From Reticulitermes lucifugus (taxonomy: Eukaryota; Arthropoda; Insecta; Blattodea; Rhinotermitidae): DNA of 64,000 nt. The notes beneath the pieces are model-generated. The model saw only the letters and a list, made by a program, of their open reading frames with translations, did not search any database and was not told where the DNA came from. Of this stretch, positions 37,238-47,996 are shown in pieces. Position 1 is the stretch's first letter; each line of letters begins with the position of its first letter. Where the stretch lies: assembly GCA_026260175.1 (NCBI GenBank), contig JAKCWW010000152.1, forward strand, positions 1,835-65,834, read 5' to 3'. A program made the position numbers and the translations under genes.

Positions 37238-37340
37238 AGTTATTATTGTTAATGTGCTGCTACAACAGGCATAAGGCCAAATGCAGAGGCAGCACAGGAA
37301 TACATGGGAAATAAACCCAAAAATAAACAAAAAATTAAAG
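37238..37340 (+). repeat. Dispersed repeat F, copy 1
   Basis: The block aatgtgctgctacaacaggc, ggccaaatgcagaggcagca, caggaatac matches the F copies at 37450 and 38148. These share the frame TGTGC..nnCAACAGCC....GGCCAATTnCAGAAnCAGCACA. Confidence 0.55.
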
Positions 37341-37449
37341 CAATCAGAGAAGAGCTAATAAGGACAAACAGCTTCAGGCAACAACAGAATAAATAATATT
37401 ATAAATTTTTAAGTAAAATTGATAATCTCTTTCTGAATATACTGAGATT

Positions 37450-37560
37450 TCAATCCAGTTCAATTCAATTCAGTTCACTGATGTGCAGGATTATCAGCGC
37501 AGGGCCAATTAGAAACCAATACACAAATATATTAATATAAAAATACCGTAAACAAAAACA
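37450..37560 (+). repeat. Dispersed repeat F, copy 2
   Basis: caattcaattcagttcactg, atgtgcaggattatcagcgc and agggccaattagaaaccaat align with copy 3 at 38148-38300. It lies upstream of an (AAT)n run (37607-37641) that touches a LINE remnant. Confidence 0.5.
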
Positions 37561-37605
37561 AAGCAGAAACAAGGTGGGGGAATTACGAGCGCCCAAGCAA
37601 CGACT

Positions 37606-37606
<1 letters not shown>

Positions 37607-37641
<35 letters not shown>
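37607..37641. repeat. AAT microsatellite
   Basis: Twelve AAT-type triplets, directly before LINE family 4 coding remains. Confidence 0.95.
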
Positions 37642-37644
<3 letters not shown>

Positions 37645-38135
37645 GAACAAAAATTAGTGGAAGCAATTCATGAAGGTAATAAAAAAGTGAAAACTGAGAG
37701 AGCCGTCCCTAACAATAAACCGGACATCATAATACGTGATTTTAGGACACGGAAATGTGATCAAGAAAGAAGCCAACAAGATTTCAAAATACAAAACCTT
37801 ACAATAGAAATACAACGTATGTGGAATGTAAAAGCAAACGTGTACCAGTAATAATAGGACAGGTGGAACCATCTCAAAATCATTCAGAAAAGTATCTGGA
37901 AAACATACCTGAAAAGCACGACATCACGGAATTACAGAAAACAGCTAAACACCTATTATATTGGACACTGCGCACTTACATAAGAAAGAACTGATGTAAA
38001 GGTACAAAACGTTTATAATGGAAAATAGCCTTACATGTACCGTAAATTGCAACCACAGAACAGCTGAAAAAATATACACCCTAAAACATGGTCTGTTGGA
38101 GTTATATAATCGTAAATATCTTACATAAAGTGATC
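37645..38135 (+). mobile_element. LINE family 4, endonuclease-end remnant
   Basis: One plus frame reads KKVKTERAVPNNKPDIIIRD, then DFRTRKCDQERSQ and KIQNLTIEIQRMWNVKANVY. After a frameshift the sequence gives VPVIIGQ, then YLENIPEKHDITELQKTAKH. I recognise the order KPDIIIRD...(LTIEIQRMWNVK)...VIPVIIGATG...YLSNIPGKHEIKELQKTA as the C-terminal part of a non-LTR retrotransposon ORF. KPD followed by a later acid is the pattern of a restriction-like endonuclease, as in R2/R4-type elements (inference). The acidic segment IDVAIPGD normally between KCD and QNL appears deleted. The 3' end is a short AATAATAATG tail near 38128-38146. Confidence 0.7.
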
Positions 38136-38147
38136 AATAATAATAAT

Positions 38148-38300
38148 GATTCAATTAAATTCAATTATAGTTTATTAATGTGCCGAGTCAACAGCCAGAT
38201 GGCCAATTACAGAAACAGCACAACATACAAACACAAATAACAACGAACAATGAAAAGGACACAAAAGAAATAAACACAGCCAAAACAAACAAACAAACAA
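38148..38300 (+). repeat. Dispersed repeat F, copy 3
   Basis: attcaattatagtttattaa, tgtgccgagtcaacagccag, atggccaattacagaaacag, cacaacatac. It begins immediately after the AATAATAATG tail of the LINE family 4 remnant, so F may be the start of a second, head-to-tail element. Confidence 0.55.
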
Positions 38301-38858
38301 ATACAAAATACTTAAATAATTAATAAGGACACCTTAAAATAATGTAATAAAATAATATCACATCTGACTAAGTGTGACAATTTGCCTTCTGAAGAGATCC
38401 AATTGATTATAAACTGAAATTGCGGCAGTTGCACACCGGCCGGAGGGACAATTTGTATAGGATAAACTGACATGAAACAAAGAAACAAAGATAATAATAA
38501 TAATGTTTAACTTGGAGAAGAAAGTACTCCAATAATAACACGAACACAATAAAATTCTTTGAACCTTACAATTAGCACAATTAACTTAATAAATCAAAAA
38601 GCAAAAGCGACTTTCCCGGATATATCAATATTTTAGAGACCGAATTAGCAGCAGATGTGCATCGAGCAGAAGGTCAGTTGCGACTATTAGAATCAATATT
38701 TATAATAATAATAATAATTATTATTATAACTCATTCATTATTATGGCTATGATATTGAACACATGATCTTGTATAAGTTTTCAGACTTCCACGGCGGGCC
38801 TTGCTTAAATGGTAGTCCGATGATTATTGCTCCATGCAGGATCTTAAGTTTATTCCGA
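38301..38858. other. No gene recognised
   Basis: AT-rich, with a short (ATA)n/(TTA)n palindrome at about 38700-38730. No gene. Confidence 0.5.
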
Positions 38859-38893
38859 CCTTTCGGAGGAATGTGCCGCCTCAATCGTCAGGG
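38859..38893 (-). repeat. Ribozyme-like hairpin motif, copy 3
   Basis: The minus strand reads CCCTGACGATTGAGGCGGCA then CATTCCTCCGAAAGG. CTGACGA, a GAGG/CCTC stem and GAAA appear in the order seen in the other copies. Confidence 0.4.
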
Positions 38894-39514
38894 TCACTAA
38901 AGTAGATAAAGGTAATGCTGAAGTGAGTGGGACGAAAAGATGTTTCAAATATACAGGTAGGTTGCAAGCATTGTGACAAATCAGAGCTACGGAAAGGGAA
39001 GAAGTTCTGGTCTTGCGTTGCATAAAATGAAGAATCCTTGGTATAACCCGACCACAGCGAGTGGTTATGTGGCGAGGAAGGTAACTATGCTTTCAACACG
39101 ACGTGCTGCTATGTGGTTTCAGCATTCAATTTGTTAGAATATGCAGCGCCCTCACAAGCCATATTACCACTGGCCTTGGTCGGGTAATACCGTATAACTG
39201 GTGAGAAAGAGGTGTGTTTCGATAAGCATTCTTGTTCTTGTACATTACGGTATTTGGTAAGCAGTATTTCGGAGGGCCAGAATAAAAACACAATACCATT
39301 TACGTAATCGGTATCCAGCCCGAAATAGAATTGGGTGGTGGTGGTGATGGTAAAAGTAGAATATAGAATTATTCTGCAGCTATATCAGCAGCTTAATTTT
39401 TATTCCTGAAATATGTCCTTCACGTGAGATGCTAATAATCGGAGACAAATTTTACGCAATCAAAGCTGCCGCATACAAAAATTCAAAATTCCTTGTATTG
39501 TCCTATATGTTAAT
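38894..39514. other. No gene recognised
   Basis: No supported feature. Confidence 0.5.
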
Positions 39515-39890
39515 GTGGTGATGGAGAAGATCATTTGGACGGAGCGTGTGAAAAATGAAGTATTACGTAGAACAAAGAAGAACAGGAATACCCAACATGC
39601 AATAAAACAAAAGACGGCTAACTGGATTAGTCACATCTTGCGTAGGAACTGCCTTCTAAAACACGTTATTGAAGGAAAGATAGAGGGAAGGATAGAAGTG
39701 ACGGGAAGACGAGGAAGAAGACGTAAGCAGCTACTGGATGACCTTAAGGAAACGAGAGGATATTGGAAATCGAAAGAAGAGCCACTTGATCGCAATCTGT
39801 GGAGAGCTCGCTTTGGAAGAGGCTACGAACCTGTCGTAAGACAGTCTGTGTGATGATAAAGATAATAGTGATGATGATGTTGATGATCCT
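39515..39890 (+). mobile_element. LINE family 1, C-terminal tail with intact frame
   Basis: An uninterrupted 112-codon frame contains IIWTERVKNEVLRRTKKNRN, then ANWISHILRRNCLLKHVIEG and RRGRRRKQLLDDLKETRGYW. It ends LWRARFGRGYEPVVRQSV and a stop. This is the C-terminal tail of the non-LTR retrotransposon whose RT domain remains at 16 kb; no RT lies upstream here, so the copy is 5' truncated, as is usual for target-primed insertion. After the stop comes a degenerate GATGATGAT tail (39853-39890). Confidence 0.87.
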
Positions 39891-40550
39891 ATATGTAACG
39901 ACTGACAGTGACATATCCGTAGTCACGTTAACACCTACTTTACAGTGCCTGTCAATGCAATTATGTGCAAGAGTAAGGATGTCTTGCCTTCCGAATATGT
40001 AACATTTTGTTTATCAAATTTTCGATTCCAGATAACAGACATGGCATTTGGTAAGAAGTTAAGAGCGAGATACTGGAAAGTAACTGCCAGATTCTTAAAC
40101 AGTCTTCTGCGATACACGTGAAATGTTTTATACTGACTATTAAAAATCAATGCACGTGGCAATTCTGTTATGACGATGCCTTTCGCTTTGTCTGTTCCTC
40201 CATCCGACGTTGTGTATGCACAAGGCGGTCTGTCTCCGACGGATAGCAATAATTAAGTTTACATTGTTTATAGTTCAGCTGGATGAAGATAGGTTCCAAT
40301 GGTGGTCTTTTGTGGTTCTATAAAGGCAGCCAAGCTTAGTAACAATCAACGTTTCAAAGAATACTCTCCATCACACAACAAATTTTTCAGGTGTTTACAA
40401 TTATCTTTATATTGTTCCCCCTTTTGTTCTTTATATCAGTATTGACAAACAAAATATAGTTTCAGCTAAAATCAAAATAGCGCTCCTCTTGATTTTAACT
40501 AACAATACACTTTATTGCATATATTTATGTTACTTTTATTACTTTGTGGC
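39891..40550. other. No gene recognised
   Basis: A 104-codon minus-strand frame (39935-40249) has no recognised domain. Nothing else noted. Confidence 0.45.
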
Positions 40551-40579
40551 CTGAAGGTGGCTTATAGTTCGCCGAAACA
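40551..40579 (+). repeat. Ribozyme-like hairpin motif, copy 4
   Basis: CTGAAGGTGGCTTATAGTTC then GCCGAAACA. A GGTG/CGCC stem is closed between CTGAAG and GAAAC. A run of about 20 T-rich bases and aataaacaaat follow within 100 bp. Confidence 0.5.
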
Positions 40580-41397
40580 TACATCTGTATAAACTATATT
40601 AATAAACAAATTATTGTGCTTGACTGAAAATTTTTTGGTATTTTTTTTTACAATTGAAAAATTGGATATCAAGCTTTAGTTTTAGTAAATGAATAAGCAG
40701 TTCAAATATATGCATTTAAAATAATACTTATAGACAGTAGGCCTATTCCTAAACAAGTTCTAATCGACAACAAAAATTAATTATTATAATGACGTTCCTA
40801 AGCAGCTGGCTCTGAAATACGGCAAGTTATTACGTGATTAAACTGTATAAGAAGTTCTTCACTGAACAACTGCTTAAAGAAAGAAATTACTTCATGATAC
40901 CTCCATAATATCTGTTTGTGTGTCTGTGTTTGCCTTTTGACCTTTTAAACCAACAAATTCATTTTAATAAAAATTTGAACTTTACACAATTTGAGACCAC
41001 CAAGACACCCTAGATATTAATTTCCTAAAGTCAGTGATAACAAAACGGTGTAAATGCAAACGTATGAGGTGGGAGCGATATGAACACTCATGATATGCTA
41101 TAGGGTCCTGATACACGTATATGTTACCAGCTGGTTAGAAGTTGGGAAAAACATGTAACTTTGTTACGGCAGTGTTGTTTACGGAATATATGGTAACATT
41201 GGTCGTGCAAAACTTAATTTTTTTTCGATTTAATGACGATATCTAGTGGAGCAGTGGAGCTAGACGTGTGAACTTTGGTCTGGAGATAGAACACAAATAT
41301 GCCTGTACATTGTGTAGTAAATAAAAACACGCTATTAGATATTATGCAGAAATTTCTCCTTTTTTGGAATCTCCACCTTGCTGTGGTAGATCAGTTA
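40580..41397. other. No gene recognised
   Basis: No supported feature in about 820 bp. Confidence 0.5.
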
Positions 41398-41772
41398 GAT
41401 CAGTTTGACCGATCGTGTGAGAAATTAAGTATTACACAGAGTTAAGGAGAAAAGGATATCCTACACACAATAAAAAGAAGAAAGGCTAATTAGATTGGTC
41501 AAATATTGCGTATAAACTGCCTTCTAAAACACATGATTGAAGGAAAGTTAGAGGGAAGGACAGAAATGACGGAAAGAGGAGGAAGAAGGCGTAAGCAGCT
41601 ACTGGACGACCTTAAGGAAAAGCGAATATACTGGAAATTGAAAGAGGAAGCACTAGATGGCATCCTGTGGAGAACTAGCTTTAGAAGAGGCTACGGACCT
41701 GTCGAAAGACAGGCTACAAAAGGAACGAATGCAGAACTTGGAAAGGTTATATCAGGCAAGTGTAACGTATAA
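41398..41772 (+). mobile_element. LINE family 1, C-terminal tail, second copy
   Basis: FDRSCEKLSIT, a stop, then DILHTIKRRKAN, a stop, then IGQILRINCLLKHMIEGKLE, RRKQLLDDLKEKRIYWKLKE and LWRTSFRRGYGPVERQA. Most of the domain runs without interruption from 41506. Beyond VERQA the frame reads into sequence unlike the 39.5 kb copy. It is 5' truncated, with two in-frame stops in its first 40 codons. Confidence 0.85.
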
Positions 41773-42821
41773 GCCATCTGCTCTTACGTAGTAAGTTCCT
41801 CACAAACCGAACAGAAACAAAACATCTTGAACAATATGTGATAAAATACCTGTGGGTCTACAACTCTATGCAATAAGACGGTTTTGTGAAATGCATTCGG
41901 ATATCTTGGCTTCAAATACTAGGCATGCTAAAGAATGGTCACCTTCCTTGCTGAAGAAGAAACAATAGAAATTAGCCTGAGCCGTGCGTCGACACGAACT
42001 CTCGTTTCTCTGTTACTGTTCTGCACATGCAATTATAAATCTGTGAAGCAATGCTTTCCCTCCAGGAGCAGTAACATTCCAAGGCCTAGCCACCCAAACA
42101 GATTTCAAGTTGTATAAGTTTTCCCGGCCTGTGGCGCCGGATTATATGGATCTTGCGGTGGCAGCCGGCTCTGCGCGTAATGTAGTGAAATGTGAATTGG
42201 AATGGCTCTTGGGAGCGTCACACTGCAATAAAATGGAAGTCACTCAGTTTCCGATCCACCTAACTGAGATTGGTGGCAAACGTTCCAATCCTCAATAGCT
42301 GGTTTCCTAATGTAACTAGCTACAAGTCTCCTCCTACACGTTTGCAGCAAGTTAGGGCTCATGAGACAGAAGCTAAATCTGTCACCACTTGACTAATGTG
42401 AACCTCAGTTACTCTTTGCTTGCACCTGTAGTTTCGATGTAACCAAATGTAATTCAAGAGGATGGCTACATTAGATAGAGCCGGCTCCATCGCGTATGCT
42501 TGTTCTGACTGGTTTCATGTTTCACTGACCAGTTTCGGTTTTGGGATGTTGGTGTTCGGAACTTAAATCTGTAGCACAGAACTTAACTGCAGCCATAAAC
42601 CTAAGTTTATCTGCTTTATAAAGACTTTACTTGTAACTAAATAAAGCTGATTAGGTGTAATGTGTTGTGCGGAAAAGAAAATTACATAAAATGAAAGGAG
42701 AATGGAAATGGGCGCTTGTTTAGCTTATGACATTTTTTTATGAATTTCTTAATGTCTGGTATTACAGATTTACTTTAATAGTTGTTGAGATAATTTAATT
42801 TTCGTTCGTATGTACTTTAAG
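41773..42821. other. No gene recognised
   Basis: Frames of about 60 codons only, with no domain. No repeat recognised. Confidence 0.5.
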
Positions 42822-43076
42822 TTGGGAGTGGGAGTAGCGTAGTCGGTATAGCGAGTAGCTACGCGCTGGAAGGGCTGGGGATCGAATCCCGTAGGAGCAA
42901 GAGGTTTCCTCTTCTCCAAAAAGTCCAGATCGGCTCCGGGGCCCATCCAGCCTAACTACTTACATCACCTTCATCCCGAGCCTAAGTTAAGAACGAGAGG
43001 GGCTATACTTCTACTCCCAATAAATGCCTTCATGGCGTGGACAGGAAAAATTTCACTTTTCTTTTACTTTATAAAC
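42822..43076 (+). mobile_element. SINE family B, best-preserved head
   Basis: The tRNA-like head is gggagtgggagtagcgtagt with B-box gggatcgaatcccg (42878-42891). It continues with agatcggctccggggcccat, a cccgagcctaagttaagaac block, aatgccttcatggcgtggac and an acttttcttttactttat tail. The central aagcggctggggcgtg segment is missing, so this may be a subfamily. Confidence 0.82.
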
Positions 43077-44357
43077 TTAGAGTTGGCATAAAACTTTACT
43101 GCCTCTCACTTAAAACCTCAGTGTACAAAACTTGTTGTATGATATACAGGGTACAATTTTCATTAAGAACCAAAACGTTTCTCTGAAAATGTTCATCAGC
43201 CTATAAGTGATGGGCCTGTTATAGGTTAAATACTGCAAACACGAACACAATTGGCAAATGTAGTTGCTTCTTTAATTGTTGTGTGTAAATTACACGTATA
43301 CATGTCACTATTAGTTCCCTCTCTTAATAAAGATTTCATTGCGTTAAGGAATTCAGTGATGAGGGTGGCGTTGTATAGGGTTCTTAAAGTGTGCGTGTGT
43401 GTGTGTGATGGCGGGAGGGGAGGAGAAGGGGTTAAGGCGCGTCAGCGTTAAAGAATATTTGCGCAGGAACAGAATTTAAATTAAAATTCCCTTATGTAAT
43501 CCGGAGTAAAAACAGTTAAAACTGTGTGTCAAAATACAAAATGCACTCATAGACGTACTGGGTTAAAACTGTGTAATTAAATAAAGAGGAATGATGGGTG
43601 AAAAGTGATAATACCGCAAAATGTAGGCCTACATGAGGCTACAGCCGAGATGCTGGAAAAACGATGTTCTTAAGTTTATTCGATTTCAGTCCATGGGGGA
43701 ATTGTGCTATATAAAAAACTTTATGCTTGTGTATCTGAAATCGGATGAAATTGAATAAAAGTTGTAGAACATTTGACAAGTGACGGTTAAAATACAGCAC
43801 GCCAAATAACATAACATTGTAATCACTATGGTAGAATAGGTCCGTGACAAAATGCAAATTATTGCTCTATTTTTTTTTGCAACTTCTAGCCTTTCTCTTG
43901 GAATAGCGCCAACATGCGTGTAAACATGTCACACGAGTTTGTTGTACGTCACTCTTGTCTAAAGTTACGACCACGGAACTCATGTAATGAAGGTTCCAGT
44001 GACCAAGAGAGCGAAAAGAGATAGGTCAAATACCAGATACGACAGCGCGAGTAAATTCCGCGTCTGAAGGAAATGAGAAAATTCTAACTCGACTATCAGA
44101 CTCAGGTATTCTCTCCACAATTTTCCTTGATTTTCATTCAAACCAAAAATTTCAGACACATAACTGTAAGATTGAACTAGAACACTTCCAGGCTGTTCCT
44201 CCTTGATTGCTATTCCCAGTCTTTCAGACATTAATTACGGACATAATTTTCGGAAGAAAACATAGGATACAGAGAAGGAATATGTAACTGCGACAATAAC
44301 GTTATGTACGTATATACATGCGTGTGCGTGTCTGTGCGTCTCTAAAACACCCCTTTC
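43077..44357. other. No gene recognised
   Basis: A (GT)n of about 14 bases lies near 43393. Frames of 66-83 codons show no domain. Confidence 0.5.
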
Positions 44358-44550
44358 CGATCCCGGTGGCCGTGCAGTCTAAGGTGTTGGTCTACGACCG
44401 CTCGATTGTTGGGATTGTGGTTTCGAATCCCTCTGAGGAAATGGATGTTCGTCCCTTCTGTTTGGTGTGCGTTGTATAGGTAGCGGCCTCTGCGAAGATC
44501 TGATCACTCATTCAGAGGAGTCCTACCTGGTGTGTGTGTTTTATTGTGTA
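44358..44550 (+). mobile_element. SINE family A copy, forward
   Basis: It starts cgatcccggtggccgtgcag with A-box-like TGGCCGTGCAGTCTAAGG and B-box ggtttcgaatcc (44419-44430). It ends with the family body gcggcctctgcgaagatctg and aggagtcctacctggtgtgt. Parts of the body present at 13.7 kb are missing. Confidence 0.82.
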
Positions 44551-45174
44551 TAATCAAATATCATTATACCATCAGTCCAACAAAACTATTCATTCCCCAA
44601 AAAAACACTACAAGTTTCGAATTAAATAATCCATAAACAGACTTAAATTGCAGGTAAAATGCAACTCATATTACTACATAATGATCTTTGTTTTCGTTTT
44701 CTTGTGAGATCCCACATCACAATGTTAGCATTATAATAAAATTGTAATAAGTAAATTAGCCAATAGTAGATAAAAATAAGATTAAAATTGAAAATCTTTT
44801 ATTAATATTTATGATTTCAGTACTTATTCTAGTTGCGTTTTTATTCAGTAGTCTTAGAAGTCGAGTAAGCCAACGGAGTAAGATTTTGTTGAAATAAGTT
44901 AAAACACTTTTGTTAAGAGTCTGTAGGTATTAGGAGAAATGAATAGGAATGTTTTGCTTTTTTACTGCTTTGCCGAGGAAGTATAGGCTAAAAGATATTT
45001 TTATATACGATTATTCTATGACGTTGTTTGATATTGTCAATTTAGATTTTGTGTTTTAAAGTAACCATTTAACAAGTAATTGGACTTCAACTTCGTAGTT
45101 CTATCTCGGCGTGTTTACTTCTTTATACATGCACTAGTGAACTTAGTTGACTAGTGCATGTCAGATTGACCAGG
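44551..45174. other. No gene recognised
   Basis: AT-rich. No supported feature. Confidence 0.5.
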
Positions 45175-45560
45175 ACAACATGGACCTATAGTGAAGGAAG
45201 CAATAGAGATACAATTACATCCCAGAAACTTCAACAGAGAGGCTGGCTTCGCGTTACACCGAACATGGCAGCCGATAATCAAAATACATACATCGAAATA
45301 CACGTAATACAACCATCTTCACAGCCGTCGATAGAGAGCTTAGGCCAAGTTCATCGATCTTTTAATTCCGCCCACTAACCGGATTGGTTCGCACTCCATC
45401 CCGAGTCCCGGCCGGATAGAGCTATATGTACCGGACAGCAGAGCATCACGTCGTCAGTAGCACCCTGAAGATGGGGACAGAGTCAGTCCCTGAAACGTTG
45501 GAAAATTTTCACACTTTGACTCGGCTGCTTGCCCCTAGAATATTTTATTGAATTCTGTCG
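45175..45560 (+). mobile_element. Penelope-like element, 3' end remnant
   Basis: A plus-strand frame from about 45190 reads IVKEAIEIQLHPRNFNREAG then FALHRTWQPII. KEAIEI...NFNRxxG...W.P is the ending of the GIY-YIG endonuclease domain of Penelope-like retroelements as I know it. About 200 bp of non-coding sequence follow, and then the structured motif at 45464-45497 and an AAAATTTTC stretch. The upstream reverse transcriptase is not present, so this is a 5'-truncated, old copy. It gives the context needed to interpret the other hairpin motifs in the window. Confidence 0.72.
45464..45497 (+). repeat. Ribozyme-like hairpin motif, copy 5 (behind Penelope-like tail)
   Basis: CTGAAGATGGGGACAGAGTC then AGTCCCTGAAACG. 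A perfect GGGAC/GTCCC stem is flanked by CTGAAGA and GAAAC. Known biology: hammerhead ribozyme motifs have been described in the terminal repeats of Penelope-like elements. This copy has one or two extra bases beside the stem compared with a canonical core. Confidence 0.6.
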
Positions 45561-45907
45561 CCGCGAAAGTTTCAAGACATGTATAGGCTAAGTATTAGTA
45601 TCGTTAAGAATTTGTGTACCGTATGCGTTACCACAAACTAAAATTTTGTTACTTGGGACAATTTAGTAATTCACGTTGTCTACCTAGAAATCAAGTGCAA
45701 TTAATTATGTACTTACGCACAATTGCTTAAATAATTACACTGGATTTTAGCATGTTTAGCAAGTTGACAAATTCACAGAAAAGCTAAGAAGAAATAACAA
45801 GGTGCTAGGTTTTACCATTTGTGTTTGTTAAAGCTTTCAGGTTCCAATCACTAATCCAGATTCATAATGTGCTACGAAAAATGTTTATCCACGGTTAATT
45901 TTGATAG
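45561..45907. other. No gene recognised
   Basis: No supported feature. Confidence 0.5.
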
Positions 45908-46140
45908 CTTTCAGTCGCGTTTGCAAATTTGCGAAAAAGCAGCAATTAATTTCATATGCTTGTCCGCCCGTCCGCTTGGACCATCTCGACTCCCGACGGA
46001 AGAAGTTCCGTAAAATTTTTTATTGGAAGTTTTACTACAATCTGTCCTGAAAATTCAAGTTTTATAAAAATCGGACAAACATAACACCACTTCACACGAA
46101 GACCTACGTATATGTGTATGACTATGTTGGTCACTATCTT
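45908..46140 (-). mobile_element. GCGAAAGCGCC element copy 6, right-hand part
   Basis: The reverse-complement right end is gcgtttgcaaatttgcgaaa, then cgcccgtccgc, then ctcgactcccgacggaagaa and an aaaatcggacaaacataa block. It is more diverged than other copies. A short match to the family's left end (aaaagcgcctcagtgttaca, 46550-46569) lies about 410 bp further on and may be the far end of this copy. Confidence 0.6.
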
Positions 46141-47479
46141 TACCATAGTTACCGTCTTTGCAATTTATATTATATTGTAATTTCTTCATGCGATTTACAT
46201 GACGCATAATTAATAAAAAATAAACCGTGCGATCATAACGTTTAATATTTATTTATTACGTGTAGGAATACGAAACTCGGCGTGTAGTCTACATAGAGTA
46301 TTAATGTACTTAGGAGTTGTGTAAGAAGTATTTTTTTAAGTAAGCAACTACAAAATATTTCGACAGGGTGAAGATTTGAGGTTATGTAGGACAGATTAAT
46401 TTAATAAAATAAACGTATACTTATCAAAAACAAGTTCTTCTGAGAAAAAAAGCATCCTAATAACAATAACAACATTCTATAATACATAAAAAAATTGTGT
46501 GCAATAATAAATTATGACACTGTGAGAAGTGTCCGGGATGCAAAAATCCAAAAGCGCCTCAGTGTTACATTACATGTGCTATTCATATCTTTTTCTTTTG
46601 TAGTTCCAGATTTAATCCTTATAACAAATAACGTTCATATAAAACGAGTAAAATTCGGAGAATGAAAAAATAAGTTATTTTCAAATTCATAATAAAATAC
46701 GGTGCTGCATATTCCTCTATCATGTGATTGATCCCTGGACATTACAGGCATTACGATCCTGCAGTTAGATGTTCCCGAAGAGTCACGGAGAACTGTCAGT
46801 AAATCTCCTCTCCTTTTCTCCAGGGGACATAACTTCTATTCCATCCAATTCGAGATGACGACGAAAACCTTGATTTACGAAATGAGCAATCGAGTACCAG
46901 CGGATATTGGTACTCATGTATCTTTGATGGGTAAAAGATTTTCTAGGCTGGGTAATTTAAGAAATGAAGATGTATAATAGGACGATTTTATGGAACGCAG
47001 TGTAAATGCCGAGCCGACACATGAGATACAGTGCCAGATTTTTGGATTTCAATATCCGAGAGTGACTTAACTGTTAAATTGTTGATTTACCTTAGTGTTC
47101 GCAATGGCATCAGGCTCTTGATAGCAGTGCATGATTTGTATTCCAGATGTCTTTGGGTCGAATTACAAAATCGGCTGAAATAAATAGATATTTTTAGGAT
47201 ATTTTAAATCCCGTGGAGGCGATGAATTATTAATTTCAGGCCATGACAACTTCCTTGTTCAGTCCTTGCAGTTTTCCCCATGGCGGTAAAGAACGTGGTA
47301 AAGCATTTCCGTACAGATATCACGCGCTGAGTGCCAGAAAGAAAGCTACCGTAAATTAAATATTATGTTACCACACAATTCATTGCTTGTTTAAGACTCT
47401 ATCACACACACGCACGCATGCACGCAAACTAACAGACTGACTAACTCCATGCAGCAGTCCTTGAGAAGCTAACAGATCC
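46141..47479. other. No gene recognised, apart from a possible element end
   Basis: AT-rich. The only feature noted is the left-end-like block at 46550-46569 described with the previous element. Confidence 0.45.
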
Positions 47480-47925
47480 TCATCTAAGCAAGAAATACCC
47501 CGAATTTTATGGAACCCGAAGGTTCATCACCGCATTCACAACAGTTCGCTACCTGTCCCTATCCTGAACCAGATCCGGGCCATGCCGCCATCCCACTTTT
47601 TAAATATTCGTTTTCATATTATCATCCCATCTATACCTAGGTCTTCCAAGTGGCCTTCTTCCACAAATTCTCCCCACCAAAACCTTGTTTGCACCTCTCC
47701 CCTCCCCCATACATGCTACACACCCCATCCATCTCATTCTCGATTTGATCATCCGAAAAAAGTTGGTGAGGAGTACAGATCACATAGCTCCTCATTATGT
47801 AGTCTTCTCCACTCCCCTGATACCTCGTCCCTCTTAGGTCCAAATGTCTTCCTCAGCACCCTATTACTCCTCAGTCTACGTTCTTCCCTCAATCCCATAC
47901 ACATACATATATGAACATGTATATA
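47480..47925 (-). mobile_element. LINE family 2, longest C-terminal remnant
   Basis: Minus-strand blocks in order are NRVLRKTFGPKRDEVSGEWR, RLHNEELCDLYSSPTFFG, MRWMGCVACMGEG, GRRPLGRPRYRWDDNMKTNI, then DLVQDRDR and VVNAVMNLRVP. This is the standard ending of an abundant insect non-LTR retrotransposon ORF. Two or more frameshifts and several stops are present. The reverse transcriptase itself is absent (5' truncation). It serves as the reference for the shorter family 2 pieces. Confidence 0.87.
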
Positions 47926-47996
47926 TACATATATATGCACTATATGTATACATACATATAGCATATAAGTATAAATATATTATATGTATATATAGA
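47893..47996. repeat. Palindromic ATAT/ACAT-rich stretch
   Basis: Alternating tacatatat and atatgtat segments able to fold back on themselves. It abuts the 5' truncation point of the LINE remnant. Confidence 0.8.

Noticed and set aside
43172-43200. Ninth hairpin motif (minus-strand CTGATGA ... GAGAAACG)
   Set aside because: The outer boxes are present but I could not draw a stem between them.
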